A model generated the notes under the pieces. The model searched no databases, had not been told where the DNA came from, and saw only the letters and a program-made list of their open reading frames with translations. From Ruegeria marisrubri (GTDB lineage: Bacteria > Pseudomonadota > Alphaproteobacteria > Rhodobacterales > Rhodobacteraceae), in contig NZ_LQBQ01000039.1 in NCBI RefSeq assembly GCF_001507595.1, positions 1 to 64,000 of the forward strand: 64,000 bases of DNA, written 5' to 3'. Both the position numbers and the translations under genes were made by a program. This document shows, piece by piece, positions 46,484-54,011 of this stretch. Position 1 is the stretch's first letter. Every line of letters begins with the position of its first letter.

Positions 46484-48496
46484 TCACGCTGCTTCTGTGC
46501 TCAGGTCTTTCAGGATGTCGCCGAGAATCTCGTCCCGTGACTTTTCAGGCTGCAATCCGGCCAGCAGACCGGCAGGATTGTCCGAGCCCTGTTCGGCGGA
46601 TTGGGCGATGCTCAGCAGGGTCTCTTTCTGCTCGCGCATGAAGTCCGCCAAGGTTGCCCGGACATTTTCCAGGACCGCCGCGATCTGGTTTTCTTCGATG
46701 TCCTTGGTGATCGAGTTCGCCTCGGATGCGATCAGGCGGGTGTAGTCTGCCGCATAGGCCTCGAACCCTTTTCGCCGCTGCCACCATCGCCGCCACCAGG
46801 TGCTTTGCAGGTCCAGCGCGATCGTGCGGCCGATGCCCAGCGGCGGCGGAACACGCGGCACGATCGGGGCCTCGATGCTGAATTCGCCCAGATGGTTGCC
46901 GAGAAGCTGGTGGTAGATCGCCTCGATATCTTTGGCCGCTGAGGTGTAGAGCGCCCCTGCCTCCTTGCGCATGGCGCGGGCAAAGCTGAAATACGCCGCC
47001 TTCTGCAAGGTCCGCAGGCCGGCCGGTTCGTATTGCCATGTGCCCTGCTCGCCGTGTTCCTCGAGATGGGCGATCAGGGAATCCGTCGCCCGCTTGACAA
47101 AGCTGGCCTCGGCACCCGCAAGGCGCTCCATGACCTTCTTGCGAAGCGCCGACGTCAACTCGGATGCCTTGTCTTCGTAGCTCGAAATGACCTTTGAAAT
47201 GGCCTCTTCCGGCGGCATGCCGTCGAGATCGCGCAGAACGCTGTCATCGCCCGTCATGTTCTTGGCCACGCTGGTCGCGCGGATCTGGCTGGCGACGTTG
47301 CGCGCCCGGTTGCGAATGCGTTCGATCAAGCGGGCGCCCGAGCCTTGGGCGATGCGCTCGTTGATCGCCAGCAGCAGATCGGGGAAGCCCGACAGGGCCC
47401 AGATCTTGTCAAGCGACGCGGCCTCGGACCCGAAGCCGGCTGCCAGATAGAACCTGTTGAGCACCTTGCGCGAGTCTTCGGTCAGGATGTCGGGGTCGCC
47501 GGTCAGGGCCGCTTCGGCCCAGAGAGCGCTGCCGAAAACCACGCTGGTATCGGTCGAGATGTTGTTCTGCTTGAGGGTCTCCGTGATCCGGTCGCGGATT
47601 TCCGGAACCTGGTTGACCGGGTCTTCCAACTCGTCGATGCGGTTCACGAACAGGATGATCTGGCGGTTTTCGAACTGGGCGATGATCCGCATCAGCGCCA
47701 TGTCCATCGTGGTCAGGGCCTGGCTGGCGGCCAGAACCACCACGCAAACCTCGGAGCCGCGCAGGCTGCGCAGCGTGATCTGCTCGCGCACCATGAACGT
47801 GTCGTTGACGCCCGGCGTGTCGCACAGTTTCAGGGCGATCGGGTATTGCGGGATGTCCATGAACAGATCGGCGGCCTTGGTCACGTCGGCAAAGCGGCCG
47901 GTCTTGGGATTGATGTCGGGATCATCCTCGTCGCCCAGGCAGACGTAGCGCTGGACCAGCTCTTCGTCGAAGTAGTCGTACTGGTGGCTCTGGCCGAGGA
48001 TCAGGTCGAAATGCTTGCCGAGGCGTTCTTCGGATTTCTCCTTCATCTCGGCGATCTGGCGGCGGATGTCCTCCATTTCGTCGTCGGCCCCGGCGCGGTT
48101 GGCCAACTCGCCCAGACGTCCGCCCCCGACGGTGAGGTTGTCCCACTCTTCCTGCTCGAAGAAGGTAAACCGCGCCTTCGTGTCGCCCGGCGCCTTGGTG
48201 TTGATGTTGAGCGTGGTGACGACCGAGGTCCACGGGTTCACGTCCGAGGGCAGCAGGCCTGGATGCCCGGCCATGATGTTCACCACCGAGGACTTGCCGG
48301 CCTTGACTTGACCGACGAAGGTGACGCTCGCGACGAAGTTCTCCATCTTGGTCTTGAGCGACGCCAGCCGCGCGGATGAACGCGCATCGGCGACAGCGGT
48401 CAACTGGTCGATCTGAGACGTCAGTGAGGACATGGCCGTGGTCATCGGCGCAAGCGCCTCGTTCCCGACCGACAGCAGATGGTCATTGCGCGCCAT
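46484..48496 (-). CDS. Dynamin-like GTPase, large member of pair 1
   Basis: The protein has 670 aa. P-loop GQVKAGKS (62-69), LPSDVNPWTSVVT, G3 DTPGVND, G4 NRID. It aligns by eye over its length with the pair-2 large GTPase. The helical C-terminal half contains an unusual basic-aromatic cluster WWRRWWQRRK at 567-576, a likely membrane-binding tip. The short gap to the 48500-48943 gene and the near overlap with the small GTPase put it second in the island transcript. Confidence 0.88.
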   Translation of the reverse strand: MARNDHLLSVGNEALAPMTTAMSSLTSQIDQLTAVADARSSARLASLKTKMENFVASVTFVGQVKAGKSSVVNIMAGHPGLLPSDVNPWTSVVTTLNINTKAPGDTKARFTFFEQEEWDNLTVGGGRLGELANRAGADDEMEDIRRQIAEMKEKSEERLGKHFDLILGQSHQYDYFDEELVQRYVCLGDEDDPDINPKTGRFADVTKAADLFMDIPQYPIALKLCDTPGVNDTFMVREQITLRSLRGSEVCVVVLAASQALTTMDMALMRIIAQFENRQIILFVNRIDELEDPVNQVPEIRDRITETLKQNNISTDTSVVFGSALWAEAALTGDPDILTEDSRKVLNRFYLAAGFGSEAASLDKIWALSGFPDLLLAINERIAQGSGARLIERIRNRARNVASQIRATSVAKNMTGDDSVLRDLDGMPPEEAISKVISSYEDKASELTSALRKKVMERLAGAEASFVKRATDSLIAHLEEHGEQGTWQYEPAGLRTLQKAAYFSFARAMRKEAGALYTSAAKDIEAIYHQLLGNHLGEFSIEAPIVPRVPPPLGIGRTIALDLQSTWWRRWWQRRKGFEAYAADYTRLIASEANSITKDIEENQIAAVLENVRATLADFMREQKETLLSIAQSAEQGSDNPAGLLAGLQPEKSRDEILGDILKDLSTEAA

Positions 48497-48499
48497 TTC

Positions 48500-48943
48500 T
48501 TAGCCTCCGGTGCCTGTAGCGATATTTGTTCTTTCGACCTCGGCGTTCCGACGTCCCGCCGGACGGGCGGCGGGGGCCTCGATCCTGGCGATCAGCTCCA
48601 GCACGTCGAACAGGATCTCTGCTTCGGTCTGTGGGGAAAGGTTTTCATAGGCGTGGGCGTCGGCGAGCACCTCGACCGACCGGAACCGTTCGCCGTTTTC
48701 CAGAAACGCCACCCGCCGGCCGGTGGGAAAGCCCCTGGACTTGTCGACCGGCAACGGCATCCGGGAATTGGCCAGAAGATAATGCTCTCCGGAATGCGTG
48801 CGCAGCGACACACCAAAGCCGGTGCCGGGGTACTGGCGGTTGAGAGTTTTCAGCTCTCGAATGAAGCTTTGCCGAGCAAGGAGGATCGTTTCCTGCTCTG
48901 TTTCATCAGCTTCGAATTGTTTGCCCACGATAAAAGCCCTCAT
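48500..48943 (-). CDS. Unrecognised small protein opening the dynamin island
   Basis: The protein has 147 aa from ATG 48943 (MRAFIVGKQFEADETEQE); a TTG eight codons upstream is an alternative, and neither has a strong ribosome site. It has alternating short strands (FGVSLRTHSGEHYLLANSRMPLP, GRRVAFLENGERFRSVEVL) and a C-terminal helix (AEILFDVLELIARIEA). No signal or membrane segment. I cannot name a family. It lies three bases before the large GTPase gene and so is the first gene of the island. Confidence 0.6.
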   Translation of the reverse strand: MRAFIVGKQFEADETEQETILLARQSFIRELKTLNRQYPGTGFGVSLRTHSGEHYLLANSRMPLPVDKSRGFPTGRRVAFLENGERFRSVEVLADAHAYENLSPQTEAEILFDVLELIARIEAPAARPAGRRNAEVERTNIATGTGG

Positions 48944-49283
48944 TCGGAGTTGAGTGAAAACTGGCAAGATCGCCGGGGTGGCGAAAACGGACTCATTAAC
49001 TCCATATTTGACAGAATGACCCTCAAGGCGGTGTTTGTTTGACCCGAATGAGAATTTTTGGCGCCTGGAATAAGGCCGAATTGTGGTCGCCCTTTCGGTC
49101 CGCCCTCAGGGGCAGTTGTCGTGTGGTTGAATTGCGGCTCCGTTGGCGATCGCGCCGGGTGCATTGCGGCGCGGGCGGCAGGGGAGAGGAGGCAGGCAAT
49201 TCGCGCGGTGCGCAAGATTCCCACTCGCACTCTGTAGAAAGCTTTGGTATTGAGCGCGCCACGCAGGGTCATGCCCTGCGCGT
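48944..49283. promoter_or_regulatory. Intergenic region with the probable island promoter and tRNA upstream sequence
   Basis: A 340-base gap between the minus-strand island and tRNA-Leu. The part at ~48985-49060 is AT-rich and contains TTGAC-like and TATTTGAC elements, so the island promoter probably lies there, but I cannot fix -35/-10 boxes. Short frames in the rest have no ribosome sites. Confidence 0.4.
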
Positions 49284-49368
49284 GCGGGTGTGGCGGAATT
49301 GGTAGACGCACCAGATTTAGGTTCTGGCGCCGCAAGGCGTGGGGGTTCAAGTCCCTTCACCCGCACCA
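49284..49368 (+). tRNA. tRNA-Leu (anticodon UAG)
   Basis: An 85-base cloverleaf: acceptor GCGGGTG pairs with CACCCGC, followed by an encoded ACCA end. The anticodon stem CCAGA/TCTGG holds loop TTTAGGT, giving anticodon UAG for CUA codons. A long variable arm (GCGCCGCAAGGCG region) and a GGTTCAAGTCC T-arm are typical of leucine tRNA. No integrase or attachment-site duplication was seen next to it. Confidence 0.96.
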
Positions 49369-49512
49369 GATTCAAAATCCCTGAAAAGGCCGGCCGCAAA
49401 CAGGCAGCCCCGTCAGAGGGGCCTCTGACAGGATGCACTCTTTTCCACCTGGGTCCCATGCGAATTTGAGAAGCGCCTTGAATGTGCTAACTTGTTGCAT
49501 GGGAAGGCAAAC

Positions 49513-50946
49513 ATGCAATTTGCGAAACGTCTGCTTCAGCTTTTCTGCCTCGTCATCCTGTGCTTCCTGTTCCCCGATCGTTCGGGGGGCCAGGCTGAAA
49601 GGGCAGAGACGACCACGACCCGAGTGTTGTTCACGGTGGTCGAGGGCCCGATAGGGCCGGCGACCGTGCATCACATTTCGCAAGTCCTTGGGCAGGCAAG
49701 GGAAAAGCCCACCGAGGCGGTGGTGCTGCAGCTCAACACGCCCGGAGGTCTGGCGGATGCGATGCGCGAGATCATTTCCGAGATACTCGTGTCGCCGGTG
49801 CCGGTCATCACCTATGTGGCGCCGCCCGGGGCGCATGCGGCCAGTGCCGGTACCTATATCGTCTATGCCAGCCATGTCGCGGCGATGGCGCCGGGCACCA
49901 ATCTGGGCGCGGCAACGCCGGTTGCGATCGGCGGCCTTCCCGAAGGGTTTCCCGATCTGGCGCCCGATGAAGGGGGCGAAGAGGACAAAGAGGCCGCCGA
50001 GGATGAGGCCGCCGATCCGTTGAAACCGCAGGACGCGATGACGGCCAAGGCGACCAATGACGCCGTGGCCCTGATCCGCAGCCTGGCCGAGATCCACGGC
50101 CGCAACGCGGACTGGGCCGAAACGGCGGTGCGCCAGGCCCGGAGCCTGTCCGCGGTGCAGGCGCTGGAGCTGAATGTCATCGATCTGGTCGCCGCAGACC
50201 TGCCGGCGCTTTTGCGCGAGGCGGACGGGCGCAGCGTGGTGATGGGTGAGACCCGCCGTGAGCTTTCCACCGCCGGCCAGCCGGTCGAGGTGGTTCAGAT
50301 GGGCGTGGTGACCCGGATCCTGAGCGTCCTGTCGAACCCGAATGTGGCTCTGATATTGATGATGTTGGGCATTTACGGGTTGATGTTCGAGTTCTGGAAC
50401 CCCGGCGCGATCGTGCCCGGTGTCGTGGGCGCGATCTGCCTGACCCTTGGGCTTTACGCCCTCAACCAGCTGCCACTGAATTACGCCGGGCTGGCGCTGG
50501 TCGGGCTCGGGGTGGCCTTCATGGTGGCCGAGGCCTTTTCGCCGAGTTTCGGAATCCTCGGCCTTGGCGGGATCGTCGCCTTTTCCATCGGCGCCGCCAT
50601 GCTGGTGGATACCGATGTAGCGGCCTATCGGATTTCCTGGTGGCTGATCGGGACCATGGCGCTGGTCAGTGCCTCGGTGCTGGTGGTGCTCCTGGGATAC
50701 ACGATCCGCACCTACCGGCGGCAGCCGGTTTCCGGGTCGGCCCGGATGCTGGGCGCGCAGGGCCGGGTTCTCGAATGGTCGGGAGATGCCGGCTTTGTCT
50801 GGGTCGAGGGCGAACGCTGGCGGGCGCGGGGCGGGGCGGGGTTGCGCCCCGGGCAGATCGTGCATGTCCGCGGGATGGATGGGCTGATTCTGGACGTCGA
50901 GGCGGACAACCGGAATGACCCGGCGCCAATTCAAGGAGGAGGATGA
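49513..50946 (+). CDS. NfeD-family membrane serine protease, ClpP class
   Basis: The protein has 477 aa from ATG 49513, placed five bases after GGGAAGG. A signal peptide is followed by a ClpP-like protease domain: LQLNTPGGLADAMREI, the nucleophile Ser in HAASAGTYIVYASH and the Lys of the Ser-Lys dyad in MTAKATNDAVALIRSLAE. Then come about four membrane spans (~270-400) and a C-terminal OB-fold NfeD domain (GAQGRVLEWSGDAGFVWVEGERW). Archaeal homologue PH1510 cleaves the stomatin PH1511 encoded beside it. The same pairing exists here with the slipin gene, which overlaps by one base. Confidence 0.93.
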   Translation: MQFAKRLLQLFCLVILCFLFPDRSGGQAERAETTTTRVLFTVVEGPIGPATVHHISQVLGQAREKPTEAVVLQLNTPGGLADAMREIISEILVSPVPVITYVAPPGAHAASAGTYIVYASHVAAMAPGTNLGAATPVAIGGLPEGFPDLAPDEGGEEDKEAAEDEAADPLKPQDAMTAKATNDAVALIRSLAEIHGRNADWAETAVRQARSLSAVQALELNVIDLVAADLPALLREADGRSVVMGETRRELSTAGQPVEVVQMGVVTRILSVLSNPNVALILMMLGIYGLMFEFWNPGAIVPGVVGAICLTLGLYALNQLPLNYAGLALVGLGVAFMVAEAFSPSFGILGLGGIVAFSIGAAMLVDTDVAAYRISWWLIGTMALVSASVLVVLLGYTIRTYRRQPVSGSARMLGAQGRVLEWSGDAGFVWVEGERWRARGGAGLRPGQIVHVRGMDGLILDVEADNRNDPAPIQGGG

Positions 50947-51710
50947 TGGAAGTTTTCGTTTTCGACTGGATTACCTATCTTCTGGGCTTTGCTCTGCTGA
51001 TCCTGTTCCTGCAGGCGGCGATCTACATCTTCCGGGAATATGAGCGCGGCGTGCTGTTCACCCTGGGCCGGTTCACGCGGGTATCCGGGCCGGGCTTCGT
51101 GCTGATCATCCCCTTCGTGCAGCAGTTCGTGCGCACCGATCTGCGCATGTTCGTCGAGGATGTGCCCAGCCAGGACGTCATCAGCCGCGACAACGTCTCG
51201 GTCCAGGTCAATGCGGTGATCTATTTCCGCATCGTCGATCCGCAGCGCGCCATCATCAACGTGGCCGATTTCCGCGCCGCGGTCAGCCAGCTGGCCCAGA
51301 CCACCCTGCGCTCGGTTCTGGGCAAGCACGAGCTGGACGAGATGCTGGCCGAGCGGGACAAGCTGAACGCCGACATCCAGGAGATCCTCGACCGCCAGAC
51401 CGACGCCTGGGGTATCAAGGTGGCCAATGTCGAGATAAAGCATGTGGATATCGACGAAAGCATGGTGCGTGCCATCGCCAAGCAGGCCGAGGCCGAACGG
51501 CTGCGCCGCGCGCGGGTCATCAATGCCGAAGGCGAATACCAGGCCGCCGCCAAGCTGGTGGATGCGGCCAAGCTGCTGGCGACGCAGCCCAATTCGATGC
51601 AGCTGCGCTATTTCAATGCGCTCAGCGACATCGCCACCGACAAGACCTCGACCGTCGTCTTTCCGCTGCCGGTCGATCTGCTGCCCAAGGGCAAGACGCA
51701 GGAAGGCTGA
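50946..51710 (+). CDS. Slipin/stomatin SPFH-family membrane protein
   Basis: The protein has 254 aa. One N-terminal hydrophobic hairpin (LLGFALLILFLQAAIYIF) is followed by the SPFH domain (EYERGVLFTLGRFTRVSGPGFVLIIPF, DVISRDNVSVQVNAVIYFRI, LAERDKLNADIQEILD) and a helical AEAERLRRARVINAEGEYQAA coiled region. AGGAGG is six bases before ATG 50946, favouring it over the ATG at 50943. It forms oligomeric rings in membrane microdomains and is the probable substrate or partner of the NfeD protease. Its stop abuts the stop of the GntR regulator on the opposite strand. Confidence 0.93.
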   Translation: MEVFVFDWITYLLGFALLILFLQAAIYIFREYERGVLFTLGRFTRVSGPGFVLIIPFVQQFVRTDLRMFVEDVPSQDVISRDNVSVQVNAVIYFRIVDPQRAIINVADFRAAVSQLAQTTLRSVLGKHELDEMLAERDKLNADIQEILDRQTDAWGIKVANVEIKHVDIDESMVRAIAKQAEAERLRRARVINAEGEYQAAAKLVDAAKLLATQPNSMQLRYFNALSDIATDKTSTVVFPLPVDLLPKGKTQEG

Positions 51711-52484
51711 TCAATCGGCCAGCTGCTTGCGCTTGCGCGCCAGGTTCTCGCGCCGCTGCTGTTCCTGGCCCTTGCGGAAACTGTCCTCGACGAAATCCAT
51801 ATGCGCTCGCGCGGCGCGTTCCGCGCGATCGGGATCCCCGGCGATGATGGCCTCGGCGATCTCGATATGCTGATCCAGCAGCGCGCGGCCGGACCCGTCC
51901 ATGCTGCGCAGGAAGTCGCGGTTGTAGAACACCCCCTGCCGCGTCAGGTCGTAGATCGAGGCCATCATATGGATCAGCGTGGTATTCTGGCTGGCATCGA
52001 CGACGGCCGCGTGCAGGCGGAAATCGGTCTCGCGCGAGGCGTCGTGGTCGTCGTTCTTCCAGGCTTCGGTCATGTCGGCGATGATCTCGCGCAGGCGTTC
52101 CTTGTCGGCCGATGTCGCGCGTTGAGCCGCCAGCCGCGCGGCAAAGGCCTCCTGCTCGCGACGGTATTCCAGGTAGTCATGGAACGCCTCGCCGTGCCGG
52201 GCATAGAGCGCCAGCAGCGCCGGCGACATCGCGCGGCCGGTCAGTGGCGCGATGAAGCTGCCTTCGCCGTGGCGGACGGTGACGAGGCCGCGGCTTTCGA
52301 GGATTTGCAGCGCCTCGCGCAGCTTGGGGCGCGAGACGCCCATGGCCTCGCTGAGTTCCCGTTCCGAAGGCAGTTTTCGACCTTCCTTGAGGATGCCTTC
52401 GACGATCATCGATTCGATCTGATCGACCACCGCCTCGGCGAGCGATTCATGTCCGACGGGTTCAAAGGCGCTGGTTTCGGTCAT
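51711..52484 (-). CDS. GntR/FCD family regulator, probably of the lactate module
   Basis: The protein has 257 aa. The N-terminal winged helix (~15-80: LAEAVVDQIESMIVEGILKEGRKLPSERELSEAMGVSRPKLREALQILESRGLV) and the C-terminal FCD helical ligand domain (~95-240, with metal-binding Asp/His such as ETDFRLHAAVVDAS and HIEIAEAI) identify the FadR/LldR branch. It lies divergent to the TRAP transporter and D-lactate dehydrogenase genes, so it most likely represses them in the absence of lactate or a related hydroxy acid. TTTACC/GGTAAA half-sites occur near its own start and at the dctP promoter. Confidence 0.88.
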   Translation of the reverse strand: MTETSAFEPVGHESLAEAVVDQIESMIVEGILKEGRKLPSERELSEAMGVSRPKLREALQILESRGLVTVRHGEGSFIAPLTGRAMSPALLALYARHGEAFHDYLEYRREQEAFAARLAAQRATSADKERLREIIADMTEAWKNDDHDASRETDFRLHAAVVDASQNTTLIHMMASIYDLTRQGVFYNRDFLRSMDGSGRALLDQHIEIAEAIIAGDPDRAERAARAHMDFVEDSFRKGQEQQRRENLARKRKQLAD

Positions 52485-52805
52485 GGTCTCGAAGAAGATC
52501 CGGGCTGATGAGTTGTATTTTTAATTTACCAATTTCTCTCCGAACTTCAATGACGAATACCCAAAAACCCGTAGATGAATTTCTACTTTATAATTCTGAA
52601 ATTTAACGCTTTTCCGGTTTTTTAGGGAAATCTCTCGTCTTCACGGCGCAAATTCGTCTCGTCTGTATCATGCGATGCAGCGGGTATAGTGGTAAAGTTT
52701 TTTGTTGACCAGTATTGCCGGTAAATAATATTTACCACCCCCAACCGCCGCAAGGCGCGGCGGGCAGGCGGCCGCACCGGGCGCCACCCACCTGGAGGAG
52801 ACAAC
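52485..52805. promoter_or_regulatory. Divergent control region of regulator gene and TRAP operon
   Basis: A 321-base, AT-rich region by the standards of this genome, with no gene. It contains TTTACC at 52525-52530 near the regulator start, GGTAAA at 52691-52696, and a perfect palindrome at 52720-52736. A candidate dctP promoter is TTGACC (52705-52710) and TATTTA (52729-52734) with an 18-base spacer. CTGGAGGAG provides the dctP ribosome site. Confidence 0.6.
52720..52736. promoter_or_regulatory. Palindromic operator at the TRAP operon promoter
   Basis: GGTAAAT and ATTTACC arms, perfect over 7 bp with a three-base spacer, overlap the candidate -10 element. The position fits repression. The GGTAAA half-site recurs 29 bases upstream and near the divergent regulator start, supporting binding by the FCD regulator encoded at 51711-52484. 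Confidence 0.6.
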
Positions 52806-53858
52806 ATGAAAAAGACCCTGACCTCGCTCGTGGCCGCGGCCGCGTTGATGGCCGCGCCGGCGGCGATGGCGGCGGACAAGCTGCTGCTGAAGACCCCGAT
52901 CGCATTTTCCACCGCGCTGCCGGGCCTCGGCTCGCCGATCCCGCGCGTCGCCGAACAGCTTGACCTGATGTCGGGCGGCAGCCTGAAGATGAAGGTCTAC
53001 GAGCCCGGCAAGCTGGTTCCGCCCTTCGAGATCCTCGACGCCGTGTCCTCGGGCAAGATCAATTCGGGCTACACCACCGCCGGCTACTGGGCGGGCAAGA
53101 TCCCGGCCGCGCCGCTGTTCTCGGCCGTGCCTTTCGGGCCGGAGGCGGGCGAATACATGGCGTGGCTTTACTATGGCAACGGGCTGAGCCTGTACCAGGA
53201 GATGTATGACCAGGCCGGCTATAACGTGAAGGTTCTTCCCTGCGCCATCATCGCCCCCGAAACCTCGGGCTGGTTCGCCAAGGAGATCAACAGCCCCGAA
53301 GACCTGAGCGGCCTCAAGATGCGCTTCTTTGGCCTTGGCGGCAAGGTGATGCAGAAACTGGGCGTCGCGACCTCGCTGCTGCCGGGCGGCGAGATCTTCC
53401 CGGCGCTCGAGAAGGGGGCGATCGACGCCACCGAGTTCTCGATGCCGGCCATCGACGCGCGCCTTGGCTTCCACAAGCTGGTCAAGTTCAACTATTTCCC
53501 CGGCTGGCACCAGCAGGCGACCGTTTTCGAGCTGCTGATCAACAAGGATGCGTGGAACGAAGCGTCCGACCAGCACAAGGCGATCATCGAAAACGCCTGC
53601 AAGGCGTCGATGGCCGACTCCTTCGCCGAGGGTGAGGCGATCCAGCACGCGGCCCTGATCGACAACGTCGAGAACAACGGCGTCCAGATCAAGACGTGGA
53701 GCGACGAGATGCTGGCCACCTTCCGCGCAACCTGGGAGGAGGTTGCCAAGGAAGAAGCGGCCAATGACGCCTTCTTTGCCAAGGTGTTCGCCGACATGAA
53801 CGAGTTCCGCGAGGGCTATGCGATCTGGAAGGAGAACGCCTTCCTGCCGCGCAAGTAA
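52806..53858 (+). CDS. dctP: TRAP transporter substrate-binding protein (DctP, probable lactate)
   Basis: The protein has 350 aa. A signal peptide ends at about residue 22 (AAPAAMAADK). The TRAP DctP fold is clear, with WFAKEINSPEDLSGLKMRFFGLGGKVMQKLGV, the carboxylate-binding arginine in that segment, and GGEIFPALEKGAIDATEFSMP. The branch resembles TRAP proteins for lactate and 2-oxo acids. The operon ends in D-lactate dehydrogenase, so lactate is the best guess. A hairpin after the gene probably lowers permease expression relative to the binding protein. Confidence 0.92.
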   Translation: MKKTLTSLVAAAALMAAPAAMAADKLLLKTPIAFSTALPGLGSPIPRVAEQLDLMSGGSLKMKVYEPGKLVPPFEILDAVSSGKINSGYTTAGYWAGKIPAAPLFSAVPFGPEAGEYMAWLYYGNGLSLYQEMYDQAGYNVKVLPCAIIAPETSGWFAKEINSPEDLSGLKMRFFGLGGKVMQKLGVATSLLPGGEIFPALEKGAIDATEFSMPAIDARLGFHKLVKFNYFPGWHQQATVFELLINKDAWNEASDQHKAIIENACKASMADSFAEGEAIQHAALIDNVENNGVQIKTWSDEMLATFRATWEEVAKEEAANDAFFAKVFADMNEFREGYAIWKENAFLPRK

Positions 53859-53897
53859 ATCTCCCTGCGCGGGCCCCGATGGGCCCGTGCAACCCCT

Positions 53898-53933
53898 GGG
53901 GGCGGCCCTCCCCTCTCCACCCGAGCCGCCCCC
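53898..53933 (+). terminator. Intra-operon hairpin between TRAP binding-protein and permease genes
   Basis: GGGGGCGGC (53898-53906) pairs with GCCGCCCCC (53925-53933) around an 18-base loop and is followed by AATTTTG. Partial terminators at this place are common in binding-protein operons and would give excess binding protein over permease. Confidence 0.65.
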
Positions 53934-54011
53934 AATTTTGCGATTTTCGCCCTTTTCCAAGCTTTCCCGGGCAATTCCCGCCCGATCGCGCCTTGACCTG
54001 AGGAGGATCAG

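Noticed and set aside
32920..48943. Type VI secretion accessory locus (kinase, PP2C and FHA resemble PpkA/PppA/Fha)
   Set aside because: No TssB, TssC, Hcp, VgrG, ClpV, TssM or other structural gene is present; the kinase set is linked to dynamins and LysM proteins instead.
49284..49368. tRNA-Leu as the integration site of a genomic island
   Set aside because: No integrase gene and no repeated tRNA 3' end were seen in the window, and the neighbouring genes look like host genes.
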